NCBI GenBank assembly: GCA_050084985.1
Contig: JBITNC010000001.1
Coordinates: 181,164,001 to 181,228,000 of the forward strand
Direction: 5' to 3'
DNA length: 64,000 nucleotides
Source of the DNA: Nageia nagi
Taxonomy: Eukaryota > Pinophyta
Under the pieces are notes generated by a model. It did not search any database. It was not told the DNA's origin and saw only the letters and a program-made list of their open reading frames with translations. The translations under genes and the position numbers were made by a program. Shown here piece by piece: positions 45,230 through 54,986 of this stretch (its first letter is position 1; the number at the start of each line of letters is the position of its first letter).

Positions 45230-46046
45230 AAACATTTTTATTCTTATTGCAATCATTTTTTTTTATCATATATGTTATAAAAATTGCAATTTCCATAAAA
45301 AAATTTCTTTTTGATTTTATGCCTTCTATTAAACTTTTATTTTGGAGAGTTTTTAAAGTTCTTGTTCCATTTTTATTTTCCTTTATTTTGAACATTCAAA
45401 GAAATCGAAGGTTGAATTTAAGGTTGAACTTGATTACTATTTGATCATTCTTGCAATTTGAGAGTTTCTTCATGCTCAACAAGTAAATTAGAAAGCTCTC
45501 TTAATGTTGGAAAGTTATCTTCTTAATCAAATCTAGTGTTTAAAACATTTACAAAATCTCTAAATCTTTCATTTATTTTTCTAAGTATAATGAAACATAA
45601 TAATTTTTCATTTATCAACTCACAACCACATGAGAGAAGTTGTGATCTTAATTCTCTCATCTTTGCTAGATAAATTATGACATTTTTATTTTCCATCATT
45701 TTTGTATAAATATTTTGGAAAGTAATGGAAATTTACTTTCTAAGTTTGATCCTATAAGCATCATTTTTATTTCATCTCATGCTTCATAAACAAATTGAAA
45801 GTTTGAAATATGAACTAAGATATCATCACTAATTGCTCAAAATAGCATAGAAAAAACTTGTTGATTCTTAGTATTCCAAACATCTAGAGCTCTACCATTA
45901 TTATTAGGTTGGGGTTCTTATTTACATACCATCCTCTATAGATTTGTTTCTTGAAAATTTACACGCATCCTAGGTTCCCATATTCAATAGTTGGTCACTT
46001 CTAGTATATGCTTTGGGAGAAAACTAGTCACATCTTTAGAATCCAT
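45230..46046 (-). pseudogene. gag: copia-2 gag with zinc-knuckle remnant
   Basis: The start ATG is at 46046-46044 (MDSKDVTSFLPKHILEVTNY, stop, IWEPRM), closely resembling the copia-1 gag start. ALDVWNTKNQQ near 45880, SKFPLLSKYLYK near 45705 and LVD-like helical segments continue to about 45450. The zinc knuckle at about 45290-45230 (GNCNFYNIYDKKNDC) has lost its second Cys and its His. Point stops and frameshifts are common. The open frame on the plus strand at 45184-45444 is a shadow. Confidence 0.75.
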
Positions 46047-47985
46047 TTTTTTATTTAAATAAAACATGGTTATACATTTATTTTAATAAAAAATGTACTC
46101 TTTAGAACAAATAACAATACAAAATAATATCATCTAAATTATTGGTTGTATTATTAAAAGAGTAATGAACAAGAAGTTAGTACATTTTATTCATAAGAAT
46201 GTACATTCTTAAAAAATAATCGTAAAGACTTATTTAATTTGAATTATCTCTTTGTATCAAGGTTATATTTATTACTTTATAAAATGATAATAATTGTTAA
46301 TACATTAGATATTTTTCATAATGAAATGTACTTAAATAAATAAAACCATTTTAATAGCTAAGTAAAAGAAATATATAGTTAACAATATATATATTTTTAA
46401 ATGATATAATATAATGAGAATCTATGATAATATTATTGTCTCTTCCCCCTCATTTTTAAAGATTTTTATTATATAGCATAAGTCTAAAATTATACTTATT
46501 TAAAAGGAGGTGATTTTAGTTATCTAACTTACATAGATACTTAAATAATTTAAGAGACCACTTTTAGAACACATAACTCTTCCTTTTTCTTGGAGAAAAA
46601 AAAATGATACATAATATAAAAAAATACTCAACCCCATACAATTATCCCATAGACCCCTCTTCTTCTCCGTGAACATTAATAAACTTTCTTTCTTTCTTTT
46701 TATTTTAATAAAAACTAAAAAAAATATATTTATCAGTTAAATTATATTTTTGAACAACAAATATATTTTCTGAATTTTAGTTAATGAACAAAAAATAAAT
46801 ATTATTTTCTAAAAAAATTCTCGTATATATATAAAGAAATAAAAGAAGATTAATTATTCAACAATATTACGAGCACCGAAGGAGAGGATGACACCATTGG
46901 AGTACTGAAAGGAAGTCAACACTATTGGAGATCACCATGGCTTACAAGGGATGTGCCAAGCGAGATACTAACAAACAGAAATGAGCTCTGTAGTTTACAA
47001 TCAGAACAATATATGGAGAGTTCCATAGGGTCATCACGATTGCATACATACCATAGAGAAATTATTCTTCAACAAACGAGGGTCTTGAGAGCATCACGAT
47101 GACAAAGATGAAGCCGTTGGAGCATGAAAGGGTTTATGAATAAGCTATAGAGGCTACAGATGAGCTTTTAGGACTATAAGTAAGTCGTAGGGGCTATGAA
47201 TAGATTGGAGGAGATATAAACGAGATTAGAGGGGCCACAAACAAGTCGTAAGGGTCTAACATAAGCGATGAAAGGAAGATACCATTATGTGGGTTTCACA
47301 GCAGACTGGTTCAGGTCTTATGGTTTCACATAGAGATTGCATCCAGAGAACACAAACACTTCAGACTGGAAACATGCAGTCTAACCAAGACAAGTAGTAT
47401 TAACTAATAAAAATATTAACATTAACTAGCTATAACATTAATCATCAATGACAAGTGTCATTTGGCATTAAATGTCCTCCATATTGTGACCGTTGCAACC
47501 CAGCTATTAACTACACTACGCCATTTGGTTCCAACGATAAGAGACTACAACGAATTATCCACAGGTTTGCAACAAGTGTGGGACATGCAAGGTTGAACCA
47601 GGGTTGGAGAAACAACCATAGGGAGCATGAGTTTAACATTATTAGAAGAAAAAAGTGATGCAATTATCATCAACATTATAGATTTTTAAAAACAACATTT
47701 TTAACCAAAATAAACTTCATTCATATGAAATACCAATTTCGTATATATAAAAAAATACAAATTTTAAATACTAACATTTCTATACATACACCAGAATTCC
47801 ATTAATACTAAAGTTAAAATATATAAATGTTTCTCTCTCTCTCACTCTCACATATATATATAATTTTTTCAACAATTAAGAAATTACATATATTAATAGA
47901 AAACTCAAAAAATAAATAAAAAATTCAACTTCAAATAACTATTGAAAAAGGAATTTTTACGAACTTACCACAAACTGAATTAGTA
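46047..47985 (-). other. copia-2 5' leader with a GC-richer block
   Basis: About 1.9 kb lies between the primer site and gag. The part next to gag (46060-46860) is extremely AT-rich; 46860-47660 is clearly GC-richer and keeps CpG dinucleotides. Inside it, imperfect units of about 33 bp of the type TAAGTCGTAGGGGCTATGAA recur between 47110 and 47270. The ORF 47455-47658 (MSFGIKCPPYCDRCNPAINY) has no recognised family. The imperfect inverted repeat TGACAAGTGTCA lies at 47449-47460. Confidence 0.55.
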
Positions 47986-47998
47986 CTTTCATACCAAT
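47986..47998 (-). other. Primer-binding site of copia-2
   Basis: On the minus strand ATTGGTATGAAAG follows the LTR end and resembles TTGGTATCAGAGC, the initiator-Met tRNA site. Confidence 0.55.
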
Positions 47999-48801
47999 TG
48001 ATGGAGGAGATTTTTAAATAGAGTGAAAATAACAGCATAATATTAATAGCTCAAGATACTCATATTGTTAATATTGTGAAACAAATATCAACATAAGCAT
48101 ATAGAGTTAATTTTGAAAATTCACAAGTAAAGCACAAGAATTCAAACCATATAACACAAGATATATAGTGGATATAACGCAAGATATATAATGGTTCACC
48201 CAATTGCTTGGGCTAGTCCACTTTACCAAATGTCCTCTCTCTCTCTCTCTTTTTTTTTTTTTATATTAATCTAACCTTGATCAAGAGTATAGTAGCTCCC
48301 AATACTTCAATAGTATAAAATAACATTAACAGTAATTACCAAAATGTAATTTTAGCATTAACAAGAGCGCCAAAACTTTCATTAGCCTACAACCAACCAT
48401 AACTTTCCTATAAATAGGAGAAAATATGGCTATTGTAGAATAGGATTTAAGTGGAAAGTCACAAGGACATATTTCCTTTCATTGTCCACTATTTACCACC
48501 AAGGGACAAGTGTCCCCCCATGAATGCCTACATGTTTACCACATGCCAAACCATAGCTCTAAGTCCTCTCCACTTCCATGAGACCATCCATGCATGCTTA
48601 GTCACCTTTGAACATAATATATGTTTGACCCTAGTCAAATATAGTAAATAATAAATATATGTTTACATATTTATTTATTGTATACTATATATATAAAACA
48701 TTAACTTATATTAGTTAATTTTTAAATACATCATTTATTCACCTTTATACATAGGTGAATTACATACAAATAATTCCAAAATAGGATTATAATTTTTCAC
48801 A
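47999..48801 (-). repeat. 5' LTR of copia-2 (minus strand)
   Basis: About 803 bp, pairing with 4211-5096. On the minus strand it starts TGTGAAAAATTATAATCC and ends TCCTCCATCA, and a TATA-like CCTATTTATAGG lies at about 48408-48419. A CT-repeat and T-run (48238-48263) are present here but shorter in the other copy. The ORF 48451-48651 is inside the LTR and has no family signature. Confidence 0.78.
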
Positions 48802-48818
48802 CTTCCCCTCCATATTAT

Positions 48819-49546
48819 TGTTATAATAATTATAATAGTTATTAAGGTTATTTAATAATATTCAACTTAACCAATTAATCATGCAATGACATGAAAGATG
48901 AAAATGATCTTATAGACCTTAACCTATCAAATCAGATTAACAAAATATATAAAATTGTATTTTACCTATCATGATGAGTGAAGAAAGGGGATAACAATGA
49001 GATTTCCTGAAAAATGAATCCACTAATACATCAACTTAATGATGATGCTAGGATTCCAATGACATCTTATGACTACCATTCCAATTCACATTTACCTTTT
49101 ATTTGATGTCACCCCTTTGATGCTCAAAATATCATGCACAAATGGGTTAAAAAAAGGTCATAGGAATGCAGAGGTCAATGTATAAAAAAATCCAAATATG
49201 ATAGGTAGTGTTAAGAAATACTAATTAAGAATGACATAAGTATATTACCATCTATAAAGGATTCCATATCATGTCATAATTTCTCTTGCATAACCCTTCC
49301 ACATTTATAGATAGTAGGTCTAGTGCTAAGGCTCCTCTTTGGGTTTATGGTACACATGGGCCAAGATTCCTTTTTGGGCTTATCTTCGAATCAACTTATT
49401 ATTATACAATATAAACATAGATAAGAATGCACGATGATAAGAGCATTTATTTGATGAAATAAATAAATTATTTCAAATACTTAAAAGGGTATTTTAATTA
49501 AATTAAATAAATTAAAAAAATTAAAATTCCTTTTTAGGTGTTAACA
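48819..49546 (-). repeat. 3' LTR of gypsy-3, same family as gypsy-1
   Basis: On the minus strand it begins TGTTAACACCTAAAAAGG and shares with gypsy-1 the blocks GGTGGAAGGGTTATGC, GACATGATATGGAATCCTTTAT and CCTATCATATTTGGAT. It ends ATTATAACA. The bases before it on the minus strand (CAAAATGGGGCATC) are a polypurine tract, so it is a 3' LTR and its element extends to higher coordinates. It keeps a clean TG...CA. Confidence 0.85.
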
Positions 49547-49640
49547 GATGCCCCATTTTGAATATGATTTGATGCTTTTGGGGAAAAAATATAATCAATA
49601 TCCAAGTCTTTTGATTCCAAAGCAAATCCATGGAGAATAC
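49547..49640 (-). other. Polypurine tract and 3' tail of gypsy-3
   Basis: The minus strand reads AAAAGCATCAAATCATATTC then AAAATGGGGCATC, the same tail as gypsy-1 at 39145-39174 but with a better preserved polypurine tract. Confidence 0.75.
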
Positions 49641-51883
49641 TCATCATGCATCCAAACCTTCGATAGTACCATTTAGTTACAACATTCTCTATGTCATTTG
49701 AACATTCAACCAATCCCCCATCTCTTGTTACATTGGCATATCCTATAAAACATCTGATGAATAATAACATCTACCTATTTCTTGCAATACCTACCCTTAA
49801 TTTGGATCTCCTTTATAGATCAAATTCACACATACCATATAACTAATTACATTTCCAAACTTTACCAATAATATCCCAAAATTTACTCCTCCATTACTCC
49901 AAGTAACTCCATTCCTAGAGTTAGGGGACTTTTTTTTTCTAATTTTAGACACCCTTTAATTTAGAAAACTTTCCTATGGAACTCCATGTTGTGTCCAATA
50001 AGAATATAAAATCTAAAAAAATTGATCCTACCACTTCCACATGCCATAATGAAAATTAAGAAGGCATTAACTATTTAACTATTTAAATCTTTAATTTAAA
50101 TATTTTACCATAATTTATTATAAATTCATTAATATTTAATCACTAATAAAATATTAATACTTACCATTTAATCCTCATCATCATTTCAAAATGGTGACTA
50201 ATAATATTATTAAAAATAATAATACTCTCCCAAGTATCTAGTCAAATACTAACACTTAGTATTATTTCCACATAACTAATTCTTGTAAATTATTATTAAG
50301 ATATTTAAGAATTACTTCATGTAATGGGAGAATAATATCTCACACAACATAATATATTTCAAATTTTTCATGAATACTAGAAGGTTGTCTCATTTTATGG
50401 TCCTTCGTAGTTCACACAAGAGGCTACAAAAATGGTTATGAAATCTGCCCTCACTAGGATTAAATATAGTCCATTGTGTTTTGAGTGAGGAAGAGGGAAT
50501 TGACACAAGTTTCAATTTTAAAGTGTTCATAACTTATTTAGATAATTTTAAAAAGGTAAATAATTTAGCAAAATCCATATTTAAATTTCCTCATCAAGAA
50601 CAAATACTAAAATTCCAATTTTACTTGAAAATTTTCCATGATCTTGTATAGTTTTTCTCCTTTCATATAGTTTTAACAAATCAAAATCAATATATTTATA
50701 AATAAGAGATCATAATTTTAGTATTTTCAACACTTATCTTACCCTATACTTGGGTTTTTGTTAAAGATAAATAAATTTCTAAGAAAACTATTTCCTATAT
50801 TTTTTCTAAATTCTTAAGTTTTCAAGAATTTTCAACTTGATTTACCTAATGTTTATCAATCTCTGATCCTTAGATCAAGAGCATTCCCTTTAGGAATAAT
50901 TTACCAACCTTAAAGTGTCATGCAATGATCAATTTCAAAAAATATAATTACTTGTTTACTTTAGGACAATGTGATATATCTTGGTTACATCTAACCATGT
51001 GTCATAATCATCGATATAATCACAAATGGAACTCACCTTATATGCTTATAGAACCAAAAGTAATTGGTTCCTCACTTATGGTTTACCTATGAATATTCAC
51101 CTTAGTGTAATTCATCCACCATCAAAGTGTATGCTTAACATGGAGCATATTTTCCCTCAAGGGTATCAATCCCACAAATTGATCTCTTGAAAAATACCTA
51201 TATACAGTATTTGATAAGATAGTTCAACTCAATTACATTAACCATCTTTATATGTACCTTGGTTTTTATTTTTTTTGTTACAACATATATAAACAACATT
51301 TATTTTGTTGTTTTCATCATACAAATGTTATAACATAATTCTATTCATCTAGAAAGTCATAAGCATTTCCTAAATTCATATTTGGCAACACTAGAAAAAT
51401 AGAAACTAGTTTATATACATTAAATTTATTCATTAATAAATTATAATCATTAGTTAAAATTCAAAGTATTAATAATATACCTCTCTTCTCATTGAAGTAC
51501 TTAGTATAATCCTTTTGTATGTTCTTGCCTACAATTTAGATGCAATATCTAAGATACCTATATCTTGTAGCATCATATAAATGTTAGCAACATACATTAT
51601 ATGCATAACTATGTCCAATAACATATCCATATTTCTTATCATAAGAAAAGAAACTAAATGTGAAAAACTTATCCAAGGGAAAGCTTATTCTCTAGAAAAA
51701 TACAAGGAAACAATAATTTATATGAACTACTTCATACTCATTATTATTAAATAAAAAGGGCATAAAGAATATTACAATTTTCTTCATAAGATATTCACAC
51801 CTTTATCCTACATCATTTATAACTAAACCTATCACATTTAAACAACAAATAGTTAGGCCATAGATCCTAGTATTTGAAGTATA
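49641..51883. other. AT-rich transposon-derived stretch, not resolved
   Basis: The part near 49641-49800 is probably still gypsy-3; the minus-strand open frame 49534-49770 covers it. Beyond that, no domain was recognised on either strand. On the minus strand it is the interior expected after the primer site at 51884, so it may be a very degraded element. Confidence 0.4.
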
Positions 51884-51901
51884 GATCTGATACCAATGTA
51901 A
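51884..51901 (-). other. Orphan LTR end plus primer-binding site
   Basis: On the minus strand TTACA (LTR end) is followed by TTGGTATCAGATC, a nearly exact initiator-Met primer site. It marks the 5' LTR/interior junction of another minus-strand element whose LTR lies at 51902 and above and is cut by gypsy-2. Confidence 0.6.
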
Positions 51902-52363
51902 GGAACCAAAAATTCCAATAATAAAATTTTGCTTTTTATTGTATGAAATCTTAGGTAAACTTAATACCTTTATCCAATATTTATTATATGAGAATATATT
52001 TACATGCTAATAACCATTATGAAAATATTGGATCAACATAAATGTTACAAATTCATTATTAACTCACAATGAATAAATATTAGATTAGATCCCATTATAA
52101 TTTTTCTTCTTCAATAACTTCATAATAATCATTAACCTTATCATTTGATCAAATACCTTTTATAAACTTCAATGTTTAATCCATGAATAGAAAATGCTCA
52201 TACATTCATATCATTTATATTTTCCCAATTCAACATGTTAAGAATACAAATTATAAAGTAAATTAAGTAAAGAAACATACAAATTTTAAAAAGAAATAAT
52301 CATAAAATAAGGCATTCATACATAACCTAAAGAATTCACATTGGCATACCTAAAAAGTAACCC
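51902..52363 (-). repeat. Probable partial 5' LTR (U5 side)
   Basis: It lies between the orphan primer site and the gypsy-2 3' LTR. It has no second copy in the window, so it is called an LTR only from its position. Confidence 0.4.
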
Positions 52364-53262
52364 TGTTAGCAACCAAGATAAGATATATTTAAAAAAATAC
52401 ATTCTTTATTACTATTGAATAGACCTAAATTGTACAATTACAAATATCTAGATTCATTATGCCTTACCAAAATGGATTTTATAAAATAGTTTTTTGGGCC
52501 TTTATGACCATTTACAAAGTCACTAACTTCCTGATGTAGTTGTTCAATGATTGGTATTGATTGCTAGAATTTGATCCTAATTGTTGGCATTTCAATGACT
52601 ATGTTTGTAGGATTTTAATTTTATCTTTTGAACCTACAAACAATCTTTGATTTCTTTTATTCTTATCCATTTGAATATCCTTAACAGCTTCTTTGTTCAA
52701 CACCTGTGGACCTTGCACACATGCAAATAAAAAATACATCAAACATACATGTTCATTTTAGAAAAGAAAATATGATATTCAAAACCAAATGAACATGTAA
52801 AAAGTATCAAACTAAAGTACTCAACCCATTGAGGCTTTATATGAATTTCAATAGAGTTACTTTACTTTGAAATTAGGTCCCCTAATTCAATATTGAAGGT
52901 TTATTTATAGAGTTAGGAAACTGATAAAGTTTCCATTTTGGAGATAAAAATATAGATAAAAAAGCTTATTTAGCTTTATCATGGTGATGACCTAAAGCTT
53001 GGGCACATAGGATGGATGTTGATTCATCCATGATCCATAGCTTTTTATCTAAGTCATTTTAGAAACTTACCATTTTTATTTTGATTTTATCAATCATAGA
53101 GTCATTGATGTCCATGTATCAGACACCAACATCTGGCTTGAGTCGCTAATATTTGGGATAAAATGCTAGCAATTGATATTTTATTATAAACTTTATAATA
53201 ATATTTTAATATTTCATCCCTTTTTCTTCTTTCGAAAGAAGGATCATTTTTGGGTGTCTACA
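52364..53262 (-). repeat. 3' LTR of gypsy-2
   Basis: On the minus strand it starts TGTAGACACCCAAAAATG, a common plant gypsy LTR start, and ends TTGCTAACA. A TATA-like CTATAAATAAACC lies near 52918-52906. The start is preceded on the minus strand by a purine tract (53263-53278). The partner LTR lies outside the window, so the left end is inferred from the TG...CA rule. Confidence 0.65.
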
Positions 53263-53278
53263 TTTTGCCCCTTTTTGC
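53263..53278 (-). other. Polypurine tract of gypsy-2
   Basis: GCAAAAAGGGGCAAAA on the minus strand directly abuts TGTAGACACC. Confidence 0.8.
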
Positions 53279-53479
53279 ATTATTTGCTAATTTTAAGTGG
53301 CAGATAATTCAAAAATTTACCTTTTTGAAGGTGAATGTATTCAAGTTTCTTGAATTGTATTTTCAAATTTAATCAATGTTTTAGATTAACCTATTCTCTA
53401 TAATAAGGTAAATTTTGATTGCTTGAATCATTATTAAATCTATTTCCAATCTACTTTTGAAGCATTTTGAAAATAGTGT

Positions 53480-54790
53480 TGTTGTATTATCAAAGTGAGA
53501 CTTGTGTGTTATCACTATACCATATGCTATTTGTGGTAGTTGCATGATGAGACTCTAATTCATCTTTGCATGTCAAAGCTAGCATGTGATAAGGAATCTT
53601 ACTTTGTGAATACAATTATATTGATTGTTCTACTCTTTATATTGGTAATAGGATTACATGATTTTCTTGCACAAAAGTTCATACTATGTATTTAGTCATG
53701 TTCAAATTTTCAAATTTTGGATTACTTTTGAGTGTTAGGTTTTCCAAAACATGTGATGTTAGTCAAAGTGACAAGTAAGAGGCTTGCTCATTTTGTATTT
53801 GACACATTTTTTTTTGGCTCATCAAAGAATCATCATGAGGGGTATAATATAGTAATTATCCAATCAAAGACTCATGAAGAAACATTTTAATGTTACCTAA
53901 TCAAGGACCCATGATGAGGTGCCTAAAATGAGCTTTAAATATTTTTGGGTACATGCAACTATATACATAAATGTTTTTATATTGCCTTGTCTATATTCTT
54001 TATAGAATACTTGAAGGAGGGCTTAAAGTTTTTGTATTTTATTTTATATATGTGTTTTTATATTACCTCATTTGGAACTCATGATAAGATACTAGAAAGA
54101 GGGATTAAAGATTTTTTTTTAGTCTTTTTTGTTTGTCTAAAAATAAAAATGGGTTTGTTCAAGTTTCCTAACTTATGGGTTTGATGCCTAAGTTGATGTT
54201 TAAAATTGATCTAATCTCATGAAAAAGTTAAATTTAATTGGTCGAATCATGATCAACTCATATTCTAATCACTTTGTACTTTGATGTATTTTGAAAACCA
54301 TTATAGTGTATACCAAAATGTTACTTATGTCTACCTCTATAATGTAAGCTATTTTTGGTAGTTATGTGATGAGACTCTATGTTTATCTTTGCATGCCAAA
54401 GCTAGTATGAGATAGTAAGTTTGTTTTGTATATACAATTAGTCTAAATTTTGTTGCATTTTATCCTATCAATGAGGATAAATGATGATCTTATGCAAAAT
54501 ATCATATCATGCTTTTCAATCATGTTATATTTTTTGAAATTTGAATTATTTGTAAGATTCAATTTCTTTTCGATATGTAATTTTGATTATTTTAATAAAT
54601 GGAAGACTTAATTTGATTTTTGATATTTTTTGTTATCTTGTTTAGGATTCATGACAAGATTCCTAAAGAGGGATTTTAAATATTTATATATATATGAGCT
54701 TGTATATACACACATTTTTGTATTTCCCTTATCTAGAATCTTGATAGAATACTAGAAGGAGGACTTAAGTATTATTTTTTAGGTCACTGG
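53480..54790. repeat. Imperfect repeat region next to the gypsy-2 3' LTR
   Basis: Two kinds of repeat are seen. One block, TGATGAGACTCTA then TCTTTGCATG then CAAAGCTAG, occurs near 53547-53590 and 54367-54412. A second, of about 70 bp, of the form TTACCT then ATGATAAGATACTAGAAAGA then GGGATTAAAG, occurs near 53890, 53980, 54062, 54640 and 54720. Such variable tandem repeats between pol and the 3' LTR are a known trait of Tat elements. Confidence 0.6.
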
Positions 54791-54986
54791 TGTTTGAGTC
54801 TAGTCACCAGTATTTCACCTCAATCATTGGCATTTATCTTAAAATCATTCACATTTGAGTTCATGAGTTAAATAAAAGGATAAGATGGGTTATCATTCCC
54901 TCATTTGTATTTTACTATTTTTCAGAGTTCCTATCCACTTGCTATGCCTTTTCCATTGTTAACCACCTATTTAGTTACCTTGTCAC

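Larger units (their letters stand above)
44029..45292 (-). repeat. Tandem triplication of the copia-2 zinc-knuckle/protease block
   Basis: Three consecutive units of about 400 to 430 bp are seen: 44029-44420, 44421-44820 and 44821-45250, with the start of the original knuckle at 45251-45292. Each carries the same blocks in the same order (TGTTATAAAAATTGCAATTT, CCATAATTTGTAAAA, TCCTTCATAAATA, CCAATCTAACATTTCC, TCTCCAATGGTAACAATACC and AGATTTCTATATAAAGAAT). The middle unit has lost about 30 bp. The block is copied head to tail within the coding sequence, which is not normal retrotransposon structure. Confidence 0.9.

Noticed and set aside
47455-47658. Small plus-strand ORF (MSFGIKCPPYC...) as a host gene
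   Set aside because: It lies in the copia-2 leader on the opposite strand, is short, lacks promoter or exon context and matches no family I recognise.
53480-54790. CRISPR-like array
   Set aside because: Repeats are long, imperfect and irregularly spaced in plant transposon DNA; no short exact repeats with unique spacers.
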